Source: Bacillus sp. ZZV12-4809
GTDB taxonomy: Bacteria; Bacillota; Bacilli; Bacillales; Cytobacillaceae
NCBI RefSeq assembly: GCF_009849585.1
Contig: NZ_VCRN01000012.1
Span: 62,001-126,000, forward strand
Direction: 5' to 3'
Length of the DNA: 64,000 nt
Below, piece after piece: positions 44,117 through 52,803 of this stretch (position 1 is the stretch's first letter; the number at the start of each line of letters is the position of its first letter). Made by a program: the position numbers and the translations under genes. The notes under the pieces were generated by a model that was not told where the DNA came from, searched no databases, and was given only the letters and a program-made list of their open reading frames with translations.

Positions 44117-45409
44117 ATGGCGCGGAAATTAGGTTTTTACGGGGCTCTGGCCTTTTTCGTATACGGCTTATTTTTTTATTGGTATTTATTCTATTTTGCT
44201 GACACTAATCTGCCTTTTGAATATGAAGGGTCACGGGCTGATCCGGCAACTTTCCTGAACGGCAGGGAGCTGATGCTCAGTGAGGAATATTCTAAAATTA
44301 GAAACCTGCTGTTTTTTATTTCTACACCTTTTGAGTGGATCTTTTATTTATTTATTCTTTTATTTGGTTTATCAAAGGCATTTAATAAATGGGCTGAACA
44401 GACAACGCCATATAAATTTCTGCAAACGGCAATTTATTTGATTTGGCTTTCTTTTTTCGCTTTTATTGCGACGATGCCATTAAGCTATATCAGTTTTTCG
44501 CTTTCTAAAACGTATAATATCTCAACTCAGAGCTTCAGCGGGTGGATGAAGGATGAACTCATTGATTTTTGGGTTAATTATGGGGGGATGCTTCTCATTG
44601 TGTGTGTTCTTTATTGGCTGATAAATAAGAGCAGGAAAAGATGGTGGCTTTATGCGTGGCTATTATCTGTTCCATTTACCTTATTTATGATGTTTCTGCA
44701 GCCGGTTGTCATTGACCCTCTGTATAATGACTTTTATCCTTTAAAAAATAAGGAACTTGAAACGAAAATTCTTGATTTGGCCGCTCAGGCTAAAATACCG
44801 GCTGAACATGTTTTTGAGGTCGATATGGCCGAGAAAACGAATGCGCTGAATGCCTATGTAACAGGGATCGGCTCGAATTCAAGAATTGTTCTTTGGGACA
44901 CTACTTTGAATAAATTAACTGAAGATCAAATTCTGTTTATCATGGCACATGAAATGGCTCATTACGTTGAGAAGCATATTTACATTGGAATTGGAGGATA
45001 CTTGCTGCTTTCATTGCTAGGACTTTATCTGACAGCCAAGTTAATGGAGAAGGCAGTTGATAAATGGGGAAGGGCCCTTAAAATTTCTGCTGTAAATGAT
45101 ATACGTTCCCTGCCGCTATTTCTGATGATCCTTTCAATGCTGCTCTTTATTTCAAGCCCTTTATCCAATCTTGTTTCGCGGTATCAGGAAACAAGGGCAG
45201 ACCGGTATGCAATTGAAATGACAAAGGATTCAAAAGCCGCAATAGAAACATTTCAGGAGCTGACACGTGCCGGTTTAAGCCAGGTGAATCCGCCGCTTCT
45301 TGTGAAAATTTTCCGATATGGGCATCCAACGATGCTGGAGCGCATTTCTATGCTCGAAGAATTTGAAATCGAACAGAGGCAGAAGGAACGGGAGCAAACA
45401 GGGGACTGA
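44117..45409 (+). CDS. yhfN: Ste24-type M48 membrane metalloprotease YhfN
   Basis: 430-residue membrane protease like eukaryotic Ste24 and B. subtilis YhfN. N-terminal helices surround a zinc site MAHEMAHYVEKH (HExxH at about 278), with the third ligand in QETRADRYA further on. A DUF3267-free M48N region precedes it. AGGGGGGAAA lies before the ATG. Likely substrates are membrane or exported proteins (family knowledge). Confidence 0.92.
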   Translation: MARKLGFYGALAFFVYGLFFYWYLFYFADTNLPFEYEGSRADPATFLNGRELMLSEEYSKIRNLLFFISTPFEWIFYLFILLFGLSKAFNKWAEQTTPYKFLQTAIYLIWLSFFAFIATMPLSYISFSLSKTYNISTQSFSGWMKDELIDFWVNYGGMLLIVCVLYWLINKSRKRWWLYAWLLSVPFTLFMMFLQPVVIDPLYNDFYPLKNKELETKILDLAAQAKIPAEHVFEVDMAEKTNALNAYVTGIGSNSRIVLWDTTLNKLTEDQILFIMAHEMAHYVEKHIYIGIGGYLLLSLLGLYLTAKLMEKAVDKWGRALKISAVNDIRSLPLFLMILSMLLFISSPLSNLVSRYQETRADRYAIEMTKDSKAAIETFQELTRAGLSQVNPPLLVKIFRYGHPTMLERISMLEEFEIEQRQKEREQTGD

Positions 45410-45420
45410 TTGCTAAACTA

Positions 45421-45450
45421 AAAAAGCAGGCCAAAAGGCTTGCTTTTTTA
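45421..45450. terminator. Bidirectional terminator between yhfN and the S51 peptidase gene
   Basis: AAAAAGCAGGCC pairs with GGCTTGCTTTTTT, A- and T-runs on opposite sides. Confidence 0.82.
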
Positions 45451-46092
45451 AGTTCTATTTTTATAAATATGTATGCTGCCCTCATTGTCAGCCCGAATTT
45501 CATTGTGAAAATAGATACCTGCATTATCGTCAATCCCATAACCAGTTGCGACATTGGTTTTTGATACAGCTGCCTTTAGATTTCCCCGTTCATTCCACTT
45601 TGTAAAATGGACACTTATGGCACAATCCCTGATTAACCCGAGTCCTTTCAAAAAGAGGTGCTGTCTTTTATATGTATCAATAGGAGGGATGATGCAATGC
45701 TCTGGGATAATGAGAGCGCCTGCCGAAAAGCCTGCTACAGGAATACCGTTCATATACATCCTTTTAATGCATTCTCCGGTTTCACTATCCACAATAAACC
45801 TTCTGTAACTTTCTGTATCACCGCCTCCAATTATGATGCCAGAACTGGATATCAATTCTTGAAGAAAGGATTCAGCCGGGTCAGCGGAAAGAGGCAAATA
45901 GCAGAAATTTTCGGCTCCATTCGGAATTAAGGCAGAAGTATACTTTTTCATATACACCTCCCAGCCTTCCCTTTCCAAAAAAAGTATAGCTATTTTGCCA
46001 TCCGCACCACAGGCAAGCTTTGTAAACATCCTTCCAAACCTTTGACCGAATGGAGGACTTCCCCCCATTAAAAATAAATGCCTGCTGCTCAT
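45448..46092 (-). CDS. Peptidase S51 family protein (peptidase E/cyanophycinase-like)
   Basis: 214-residue class-I-glutamine-amidotransferase-fold serine hydrolase. The nucleophile elbow GFSAGALI (Ser about 123), GGGDTESYRR and the His-containing CAISVHFTKWNERG match the S51 pattern. These enzymes cleave Asp-X dipeptides or cyanophycin; the substrate here is unknown. GGAAGGCGG precedes the ATG. Downstream of the IDEAL-domain gene on the same strand, past a terminator. Confidence 0.82.
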   Translation of the reverse strand: MSSRHLFLMGGSPPFGQRFGRMFTKLACGADGKIAILFLEREGWEVYMKKYTSALIPNGAENFCYLPLSADPAESFLQELISSSGIIIGGGDTESYRRFIVDSETGECIKRMYMNGIPVAGFSAGALIIPEHCIIPPIDTYKRQHLFLKGLGLIRDCAISVHFTKWNERGNLKAAVSKTNVATGYGIDDNAGIYFHNEIRADNEGSIHIYKNRT

Positions 46093-46107
46093 TTCCCGCC
46101 TTCCTCC

Positions 46108-46142
46108 CGAAAAAAATAAAATACCCCGCTGATTGGCGGGGG
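46108..46142 (-). terminator. Terminator after the IDEAL-domain gene
   Basis: On the minus strand CCCCGC and GCGGGG pair around CAATCA, followed by TATTTTATTTTTTT. Confidence 0.85.
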
Positions 46143-46154
46143 CAGACTGTCTTT

Positions 46155-46391
46155 TTAAGTGCCAAAACGCTTTGAAAGTTCTTTGTACTTCTTTGAATAA
46201 TGCATAAATGCCGGTTTATTTCCTTCATCAATCGCCGCGTCTATCTTTTTCATCAGCTTTTCTTTTTCATTATTCAGCAGAACCTCCGAGATCAGCATAT
46301 CAAGGTAAAGGTCTAATACAAAAGATTCCTTTTGGTTTTTCCTCTTAGATCCACTCATTTTCATTAATTCGGTGTATGATTTTTCCTTCAT
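46155..46391 (-). CDS. IDEAL-domain protein (YhzC-like)
   Basis: 78-residue protein ending in an IDEAL domain: LDMLISEVLLNNEKEKLMKK followed by IDAAIDEGNKPAFMHYSKKY. The start ATG follows GGGGTGATTT; an in-frame GTG three codons earlier lies in the ribosome site. In B. subtilis a small gene (yhzC) occupies this position next to comK, which fits. IDEAL proteins are poorly characterized regulators or adaptors. Confidence 0.82.
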   Translation of the reverse strand: MKEKSYTELMKMSGSKRKNQKESFVLDLYLDMLISEVLLNNEKEKLMKKIDAAIDEGNKPAFMHYSKKYKELSKRFGT

Positions 46392-46458
46392 GGAAATCAC
46401 CCCTGAGCTTTTTAATATTATATGGAATCACCTTTGAATATTCAACTAAATTTTTTTA

Positions 46459-46542
46459 AATTTTTAGAAATTATTTCTCAAGACGTCATAATTGTGAACA
46501 ATTTGGAAACTATTTAATTAATTAGTAATTTTTAGATAAATT
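46459..46542 (+). promoter_or_regulatory. AT-rich control region of comK
   Basis: Between the IDEAL gene and comK the DNA is very AT-rich. Two sites resemble CodY boxes at 12 of 15 positions (AATTTTTAGAAATTA at 46459-46473 and AATTTTTAGATAAAT at about 46527-46541). A-tract/T-tract steps that could serve as ComK K-boxes are present, but I cannot fix their borders. TGGTAATAT at 46544-46552 is an extended-10-like promoter element. Confidence 0.4.
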
Positions 46543-46592
46543 GGTGGTAATATGGGAAAGTGAGCGCGAAAGAATAAAGGAGATGAGGATAT

Positions 46593-47147
46593 ATGAGCCA
46601 AAATATTCAAATAATCGATGAATATGAAATCAATCCAAATACGATGATTATTAAACCCCTTTCTTATGGGATAAAAGTTTTTTCGCAAATCTGGGAGCTT
46701 GAAGATGAAATAACTTCCCCTTTCAAGCCTTTCGAAATAATTAAAAGCAGCTGCAGCTATTTTGGATCAAGCTATGAAGGAAGAAAAGAGGGTACACGCC
46801 AATTAACTGGCTTCACCCATAAAGCTCCGATAACGATTGACCCCACCAATTACATTTACTTTTTCCCGACGGCTTCTCCATACAATCCGGAATGCATCTG
46901 GATTGCATTGGATCACATTGAATATTTCAAGCGGGCGGAAAACGCTCAAACTCAAGTGGTTTTTAAAAATAAGCAAAGCTTTATTATTCCAGTATCTTAT
47001 ACGACTCTTAATAACCAGGTGCTCAGAACAGCATTGCTTAAAACGACATTAATAAAAAGGATAAAAGATTCGGAGAGAAAGGCATTGTACTATGTGAATG
47101 GTTCTAAATTAATGAATGCTTCGGAGAGAAGTGGAGCCTACCAATAG
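46593..47147 (+). CDS. comK: Competence transcription factor ComK
   Basis: 184-residue master activator of DNA uptake genes. It binds AAAAN5TTTT boxes as a tetramer and activates its own gene. The family features SSCSYFGSSYEGRKEGTRQL (about 52-71) and FPTASPYNPECIWIALDHI (about 90-108) are clear. Length is close to B. subtilis ComK (192), with a slightly shorter tail. AAAGGAG lies before the ATG. No frameshift is seen, so natural competence is genetically possible. Confidence 0.93.
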   Translation: MSQNIQIIDEYEINPNTMIIKPLSYGIKVFSQIWELEDEITSPFKPFEIIKSSCSYFGSSYEGRKEGTRQLTGFTHKAPITIDPTNYIYFFPTASPYNPECIWIALDHIEYFKRAENAQTQVVFKNKQSFIIPVSYTTLNNQVLRTALLKTTLIKRIKDSERKALYYVNGSKLMNASERSGAYQ

Positions 47148-47174
47148 AGAAGGAATTAGAACTGCAGGATAACT

Positions 47175-47207
47175 AAGAAGCATGCGGAATTTCATGCTTC
47201 TGTTTTC
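47175..47207 (+). terminator. Terminator after comK
   Basis: GAAGCATG and CATGCTTC pair around CGGAATTT, followed by TGTTTT. Confidence 0.78.
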
Positions 47208-47252
47208 CGTGTATGTTATCTTATTTAGCTGCAGGCTCTTCTTATTACAAAA

Positions 47253-47642
47253 TTAATTGGCCTTTAGATTTTTCCCTGATCCCGGCAAAGATCTTTTAAG
47301 GAGATAATAGGTCATTAGCTCCTGAACTTTATTGCGGATGCGGGGATTAAAATAATTATGGTGTTCCTCATATCCTTTATACAGGAACATAAACATAGTA
47401 AACGCCTCATCCCTTTTTATTTCCTGTACCTTTAACTGGTTTTTATTCATATAGCGTTTTACCTCAGAGAGTTCACTTTGAATGACCTTCATTGTTTCTT
47501 CAACCAAATCAAGATATGGCTGTTTTAGTTTAAACGGGCTTTTATTAATGACAATAGAGTCGCGGTTTAAGACCGTCAGCACCATTGGCAGATAAATTGC
47601 CTGTTCCATGATATTACGGTCTTCCTCAGGAATTCTGGTCAT
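47253..47642 (-). CDS. yhjD: YhjD-like protein
   Basis: 129-residue soluble helical protein beginning MTRIPEEDRNIMEQAIYLPM. By N-terminal sequence and position between comK and the addBA region I match it to YhjD of Bacillus, function unknown. AGGGGAG lies 9 nt before the ATG. A LexA-type palindrome 42 nt upstream suggests SOS control. Moderately sure of the name. Confidence 0.65.
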   Translation of the reverse strand: MTRIPEEDRNIMEQAIYLPMVLTVLNRDSIVINKSPFKLKQPYLDLVEETMKVIQSELSEVKRYMNKNQLKVQEIKRDEAFTMFMFLYKGYEEHHNYFNPRIRNKVQELMTYYLLKRSLPGSGKNLKAN

Positions 47643-47683
47643 ATTGTTTTGCTCCCCTTAATTAATAATATCCTGTCAGTTGT

Positions 47684-47699
47684 AAGAACAAATGTTCTT
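47684..47699. promoter_or_regulatory. Candidate LexA (DinR) box upstream of yhjD
   Basis: AAGAACAAATGTTCTT is a perfect palindrome. Its core GAACAAATGTTC matches GAAC-RNRY-GTTC exactly; only the outer C/G of CGAAC...GTTCG are changed. It lies in the likely -35 region of the minus-strand promoter. Confidence 0.6.
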
Positions 47700-47871
47700 G
47701 TTTAATTTTACAAAGGAATGTTTTATCTTGCAAGAGCCTATATTTGTCGAAATACTGTTATACTTCATCATTTCCAATAATTAAAAAAAATTTCAGCATG
47801 CAGCTTATTGGCAGGGATTTTATTTCTGATGTCGAAATAAGGAGAACAGCACAGTTAGGAGGATAAAATAA

Positions 47872-49860
47872 ATGACGCAAAAAAGGACAATTAAACCAGA
47901 AGATCTTTATCAATTAAAATCTGTAGCTGATCCGCAGCTTTCCAGGAATGGAAATGATCTGGCTTTTGTAGAGACCAGAATGCTTGAAGAAGAAAATACA
48001 TATAGTTCAAATATCTTTTATATTAATACCGCTGAAAGCAATAAGCCTGTTCAGTGGACTTACGGCAAACACCGAAATCATTCACCCCGCTGGTCTCCAG
48101 ATGGGGAGTTAATTGCATTTGTTTCAGACAGGGGAGGCAAGCCGCAGATTTATGTGATGAGCAAAGCAGGAGGAGAAGCCAGACAGCTGACTCATTGTGC
48201 GAATGGTGCTTCAAATCCTGTTTGGTCCCCTGATGGAAAGAAGATTGCCTTCAATCTTTCAATAAAACCGGGTGAAGACGCGGAAACAATGGAAGAAAAT
48301 CAAGAAAACAAGGAAGAAATGCCAACTCCGATTGAAATCGAAAAAATGAAACACAAATCCGATGCCCAGGGCTTTTGGAACGGAAGATACAGGCAGGTTG
48401 CATTCATCGATATAGCAACTGGCGAGGTGGAGCATGTAACAGCTGGTGAACATGATTTTCAGTTGCAGGACTGGTCACCAGATGGGAAATGGATTGCTGT
48501 TTCGGCAGATTTGAGTGAAGATAAGGATTTTTCTTTTTTAAGCGATGTGTATATCATCCATCTTGACACAAAAGACATAAAAAAAATTACAGATGGAAAA
48601 GGTTATTTTGGAAGCGCGTCATGGTCACCAGATGGAAAACAAATAGGATTGTTTGGACATGAAAGGGAATACGAAAACGCAACACATACCAAAGTATGGG
48701 TTTATAATCTCGAATTTGGAGAACTTCAGTGCCTGACGGCAGAATCTGACATATTGGCCGGTGATTATGCCATCGGAGATTTCCAGCAGGGTGCAGTAAC
48801 ACCGGGAATTCTTTGGGCGGAGGACAGCAGAAGCTTTTATTTCCTTGCAACTGATCATGGCAATACCGTTGTTTATTATGGATCTTTAGAAGGGGAATTA
48901 TATCCAGCTCTGCTGGATCAGCAGCATGTATATGGGCTGACGACAGGCGGGACTATCAATAAAGCGGTTGTAGCTATCAGCAAGCCGTCATCTCCCGGAG
49001 AGCTATTTTTACTTGATGTTCCGACAGGGGAATTGAAACAGCTGACAAGTGTCAATGAAGAATTCCTGAGCGGAGTGGAGCTGGCAGATGCAGCGCCAAT
49101 TCAATTTAAATCTTCGGATGAGTGGGACCTGCATGGCTGGATCATGAAGCCTGCCGATCTGAAAGAAGGCCAAAAAGCGCCGCTTGTGCTTGAGATCCAT
49201 GGCGGGCCACATGCTATGTATGCCAATTCTTATTTCCATGAATTCCAATGCCTCGCTGCAAAAGGATATGCGATACTATATATCAACCCTCGGGGGAGCC
49301 ATGGATATGGTCAGCATTTTGTAGATGCTGTCAGAGGAGATTACGGGGGCAAGGATTATGAGGATATTATGGATGCTGTCGATTATGCGCTCGAAAACTT
49401 CGATTTCATCGATAAAGAACGGCTTGGCGTAACGGGAGGAAGTTATGGAGGCTTTATGACCAACTGGATTATTGGACACACCAGCCGGTTCAAAGCAGCA
49501 GTCACTCAGCGCTCCATATCCAACTGGATCAGCTTTTATGGAGTAAGCGATATCGGTTACTATTTTACTGATTGGCAAATCAAAAGTGATATGAATGATA
49601 TAGAGAAATTATGGAAACATTCTCCGCTTGCTTATGCGAATGAAATAAATACACCACTCCTGATTCTGCACAGCGAAAAAGACTATCGCTGTCCAATTGA
49701 ACAGGCAGAGCAATTATTTATTGCCTTAAAGCATCGGAGGAAGACAGCAAAATTTGTCCGGTTCCCTGAAGCCAATCATGAGCTTTCAAGAAGCGGAAAA
49801 CCGAATTTAAGAATCAGCCGTCTGAATTACATTGCCGGCTGGTTTGATGAATATCTCTAA
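47872..49860 (+). CDS. S9-family acylaminoacyl/oligopeptidase, YuxL-like
   Basis: 662-residue prolyl-oligopeptidase-type serine peptidase. The N-terminal beta-propeller carries repeated WSPDGK motifs (TolB-like blades). The C-terminal alpha/beta-hydrolase has the nucleophile GGSYGGF (Ser about 525), Asp in LHSEKDYRCP and His in EANHELSRSG. No signal peptide, so cytoplasmic. It closely resembles YuxL, which is elsewhere in B. subtilis, so its place here is a rearrangement or insertion. Confidence 0.9.
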   Translation: MTQKRTIKPEDLYQLKSVADPQLSRNGNDLAFVETRMLEEENTYSSNIFYINTAESNKPVQWTYGKHRNHSPRWSPDGELIAFVSDRGGKPQIYVMSKAGGEARQLTHCANGASNPVWSPDGKKIAFNLSIKPGEDAETMEENQENKEEMPTPIEIEKMKHKSDAQGFWNGRYRQVAFIDIATGEVEHVTAGEHDFQLQDWSPDGKWIAVSADLSEDKDFSFLSDVYIIHLDTKDIKKITDGKGYFGSASWSPDGKQIGLFGHEREYENATHTKVWVYNLEFGELQCLTAESDILAGDYAIGDFQQGAVTPGILWAEDSRSFYFLATDHGNTVVYYGSLEGELYPALLDQQHVYGLTTGGTINKAVVAISKPSSPGELFLLDVPTGELKQLTSVNEEFLSGVELADAAPIQFKSSDEWDLHGWIMKPADLKEGQKAPLVLEIHGGPHAMYANSYFHEFQCLAAKGYAILYINPRGSHGYGQHFVDAVRGDYGGKDYEDIMDAVDYALENFDFIDKERLGVTGGSYGGFMTNWIIGHTSRFKAAVTQRSISNWISFYGVSDIGYYFTDWQIKSDMNDIEKLWKHSPLAYANEINTPLLILHSEKDYRCPIEQAEQLFIALKHRRKTAKFVRFPEANHELSRSGKPNLRISRLNYIAGWFDEYL

Positions 49861-49865
49861 ATTGT

Positions 49866-49897
49866 AACCGCAGGCCTTAGGGTCTGCGTTTTTTTAA
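49866..49897 (+). terminator. Terminator after the S9 peptidase gene
   Basis: CGCAGGCC and the GGGTCTGCG side pair imperfectly around TTA, followed by TTTTTTT. Confidence 0.78.
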
Positions 49898-50142
49898 TTA
49901 ATGCTGTAAAGTAACATGAAAATCGCCGATATATCAATGAAGTCAGTTTTCATACAGAAGGCAGAAACTATTAAAAATAAATTGCAAAGAATTCAATTTA
50001 TCTGCAGAATATAAGGGTATGCAGGATATACCAGCAATGATATCGAAACTTTTTTATAGAAACAGCAGTCGAATAAAGGTGAGGGTATTTCCCTGCCTGC
50101 GGCCGAATTTATAATTTTACTGCATAGAAAGGACTTATACTA

Positions 50143-51072
50143 ATGAGATCAGATAGATATGAAAAGAAGAAAAAGAAAAGAAAATGGAAATCTGTCCTCC
50201 TGATTCTGTTTCTCTTGATTGCAGGAACCCTTGGCTATTCGTATTTTCAGTTCAAGCAAGGCGTCTCCCAGACAGAAGGAGAAGCAAATATACAGGCGGA
50301 AGAGTTTGAATTTAATGGCGAAAAAGATAAATATGGCGGGACGAATATCCTGATTCTTGGAAGTGACGCAAGGGGAAAAGAGAAATCACGGGCAGATACG
50401 ATCATGGTTGCTCAATATCATCCTGATAAGGGAACATATAAGCTTATTTCCTTTATGAGAGATATGTATGTGGATATACCGGGCCATGGGCAAGACAGAA
50501 TAAATGCAGCACTTGCTTATGGAGGACCTGAGTTATTGAGGCAGACACTAAAGGAGAACTTTGATATAGATATTAAATATTATTCCATTGTTGACTTTGA
50601 AGGCTTTGTCCATTTAATTGATGAAGCTTTTCCAAGAGGAGTGGAAATTGACGTGGAAAAGAGAATGTCAGCTAATATAGGTGTTACTCTGGAACCAGGC
50701 CTGCAGCGGCTTGATGGAGAGCATCTCCTAGGGTACGTCAGATTCAGGCAGGATGCAGTAGGGGATTTTGGAAGAGTGGAACGCCAGCAGAAAGTTATGA
50801 AAGAAGTAGCAAGCCAGTTTACAAGCCTACAGACCATTACGAAGCTTCCAAAATTAATCGGGGTGGTAACTCCTTTTGTTAATACCAATATGAACACAGG
50901 TGATATCCTGTATATGGGAAAAGATTTCTTATCGAAGGATAACAGGAATGTAGATACTCTTCGTGTTCCTGTTGATGGGACATTTGAAAACCAGAGAATA
51001 AATGGTGCTGCGGTATTGGGCATAGATAAGGAGGCGAATAAAGCGGCAATCCATGAATTTCTGTCTAAATAA
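50143..51072 (+). CDS. LCP-family (LytR-CpsA-Psr) cell-wall glycopolymer transferase
   Basis: 309-residue membrane-anchored protein. A lysine-rich cytoplasmic tail (about 1-17), one helix (about 18-36), then the LCP domain with SDARGKEKSRADTIMVA (about 77-93), FMRDMYVDIPG and RLDGEHLLGYVRFRQDAVGD. LCP proteins move undecaprenyl-linked teichoic acid or similar polymers onto peptidoglycan outside the membrane. GAAAGGAC precedes the ATG. CGAAAC upstream near 50044 recalls an ECF -35, but I found no firm -10. Confidence 0.9.
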   Translation: MRSDRYEKKKKKRKWKSVLLILFLLIAGTLGYSYFQFKQGVSQTEGEANIQAEEFEFNGEKDKYGGTNILILGSDARGKEKSRADTIMVAQYHPDKGTYKLISFMRDMYVDIPGHGQDRINAALAYGGPELLRQTLKENFDIDIKYYSIVDFEGFVHLIDEAFPRGVEIDVEKRMSANIGVTLEPGLQRLDGEHLLGYVRFRQDAVGDFGRVERQQKVMKEVASQFTSLQTITKLPKLIGVVTPFVNTNMNTGDILYMGKDFLSKDNRNVDTLRVPVDGTFENQRINGAAVLGIDKEANKAAIHEFLSK

Positions 51073-51124
51073 AATAGGCAAAAACATTGTTTTTGGCGGA
51101 TTAGGTGTACAATATAAGGGGAAA

Positions 51125-51156
51125 TGGTAAAACTAGGGGAACCTTATTTTTTACCA
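51125..51156. promoter_or_regulatory. Inverted repeat upstream of the YhjE-like gene
   Basis: TGGTAAAA (51125-51132) and TTTTACCA (51149-51156) are perfect inverted arms 16 nt apart, about 48 nt before the yhjE-like start. It may be an operator, or a weak terminator for the LCP gene. Confidence 0.4.
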
Positions 51157-51203
51157 AAACGATTTGACTAAGTTATTGCTGCATATTGGACAAGGAGATA
51201 CTA

Positions 51204-51827
51204 ATGGATTTTGAACTGCTCAAAGATTGGTTTACATTAGAGAATATAATGGATTTAATCCGGGAGTACCGTTCATTTGGGCCTCTTCCCGGTATTTTGC
51301 TTCCAATGCTAGAAGCATTTTTGCCCTTTCTGCCTCTGTTTTTGTTTGTAATGGCAAATGCGAGTGCATTTGGTCTCTGGCTGGGATTTTTATACTCCTG
51401 GGTCGGAGCTGTGGCAGGGGCCTTGTTTGTTTTCCTGCTGGTCAGAAAATATGGCCAGAAACGAATACTCCGTTTTTTGAAAAATCATAAGCAGGTACAG
51501 AAGCTTATGAAATGGGTTGAAAAGCATGGATTTGGGCCATTGTTCATCCTTCTTTGTTTTCCATTTACACCTTCAGCGGTTGTCAATATTGTAGCCGGGC
51601 TTTCAAATATCAGTATTGCTCAATATATGCTGGCAGTTCTGACTGGAAAAATAGTGATGATTTTTACAATAAGCTTTGTCGGATACGATATCAGATCCTT
51701 AATAACGCAGCCAATTCGGACTGCCATTGTTGCATTGGTCATTTTCATTCTTTGGTATGTCGGCAAAATTATTGAAATAAAGATGAATATGAGCGTAGAA
51801 AAAGGCCGCGGGAATAAAAAGCATTGA
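51204..51827 (+). CDS. yhjE: DedA/VTT-family membrane protein (YhjE-like)
   Basis: 207-residue membrane protein of the SNARE-associated/VTT (DedA) family, linked in bacteria to undecaprenyl-phosphate or phospholipid flipping. The re-entrant motif FGPLFILLCFPFTPSAVVNI is at about 112-131. I chose ATG 51204, preceded by CAAGGAG; an in-frame start six codons earlier overlaps it. It precedes the signal peptidase gene by 24 nt, the yhjE-sipV arrangement of B. subtilis. Confidence 0.85.
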   Translation: MDFELLKDWFTLENIMDLIREYRSFGPLPGILLPMLEAFLPFLPLFLFVMANASAFGLWLGFLYSWVGAVAGALFVFLLVRKYGQKRILRFLKNHKQVQKLMKWVEKHGFGPLFILLCFPFTPSAVVNIVAGLSNISIAQYMLAVLTGKIVMIFTISFVGYDIRSLITQPIRTAIVALVIFILWYVGKIIEIKMNMSVEKGRGNKKH

Positions 51828-51851
51828 ATGCGTAAGTACTAGGGGAGATGC

Positions 51852-52409
51852 ATGGTGAAGGAAGGATTGAGAAAAGAAGGAGCGGAATGGCTGAAGGCTT
51901 TTGCAATTGGCATCATTATTTTTGCTTTTATACGGACTTTTTTCTTCTCCAATTACGTTGTAGAAGGTGAATCCATGATGCCTACTCTTCAGGATGGAAA
52001 TAAGCTGATTGTCAATAAAATCGGCTATCAGGTCAGCGATTTAGAGCGCTTTGACGTAATAGTTTTCCATCATAATGATGAAGAGGATTTTGTAAAAAGA
52101 ATAATAGGTATGCCAGGGGATGAAATTGCATACCGTAATGATGAATTATTTATTAATGGCAAGAAAGTGGATGAACCATACTTGGATAAATACCGGAAAG
52201 AAACCTCAGGAGGAAAACTTACAGGTGATTTTACACTGCTCGAGATGACGGGAACGGAAACAGTGCCGGAGGGCAAACTATTTGTTATGGGGGATAATCG
52301 CCTCGGAAGCTGGGACAGCCGGCATTTTGGATTTATATCAGTCAGCCAGGTTGTAGGAAAAGTAAACCTTCGCTATTGGCCGCTTGATGAAATGGATGCG
52401 TCATTCTAG
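51852..52409 (+). CDS. sipV: Type I signal peptidase, SipV-like
   Basis: 185-residue membrane serine protease that removes signal peptides outside the membrane. One N-terminal helix (about 15-33), catalytic Ser41 in VEGESMMPTL, catalytic Lys82 in DFVKRIIGMPGD, and box E VMGDNRLGSWDSRHFG. AGGGGAG lies just 4 nt before the ATG. Location after yhjE matches sipV; other Bacillus Sip paralogues are similar, so the exact letter is by synteny. Confidence 0.9.
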   Translation: MVKEGLRKEGAEWLKAFAIGIIIFAFIRTFFFSNYVVEGESMMPTLQDGNKLIVNKIGYQVSDLERFDVIVFHHNDEEDFVKRIIGMPGDEIAYRNDELFINGKKVDEPYLDKYRKETSGGKLTGDFTLLEMTGTETVPEGKLFVMGDNRLGSWDSRHFGFISVSQVVGKVNLRYWPLDEMDASF

Positions 52410-52422
52410 CAGGTATTTCAGT

Positions 52423-52455
52423 AAAGGGACTCGATGATTAGTCGAGTCCTTTTTA
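52423..52455 (+). terminator. Terminator after the sipV-like gene
   Basis: AGGGACTCGA and TCGAGTCCTTTTT pair around TGATTAG. Confidence 0.88.
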
Positions 52456-52476
52456 TTTTTGCAGGAATGACTAATT

Positions 52477-52803
52477 TTAGATAACATGCAAATTGGGGTT
52501 TTCTCTATATTCTGGTTCGCAGTTTACACAGACGTTCTCATCATAGTCAGTCATATTCACATCTTCACGATTGTATTCAATTCCGCAAAGGGAGCAGGCA
52601 GCCATTTTTTCTTCTTCCATTTCTTCCGGATGAATGGGTATAGCGTCATTAATATTAAAGGGTTCTACTGTAATTCCGCGTGATTTGGCCATTTCGGAAT
52701 TTAAGTAATCCTTTGCTAATTCTTCACTTTCCCAAAATCCCAAGTCCCATAACAGCTCCTTTGCGTCTCCGTTTTGTGCCATCAATCCATAAACAACTTT
52801 CAT
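52477..52803 (-). CDS. Small zinc-ribbon protein, unknown function
   Basis: 108-residue soluble acidic protein. The C-terminal half has two cysteine pairs, CSLCGIEY (about 70-77) and CVNCEPEY (about 91-98), consistent with a treble-clef or ribbon zinc site. The N-terminal half (MKVVYGLMAQNGDAKELLWD) resembles nothing I know. GAAAGGGG precedes the ATG. Converges on the sipV-like gene. Confidence 0.7.
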   Translation of the reverse strand: MKVVYGLMAQNGDAKELLWDLGFWESEELAKDYLNSEMAKSRGITVEPFNINDAIPIHPEEMEEEKMAACSLCGIEYNREDVNMTDYDENVCVNCEPEYRENPNLHVI

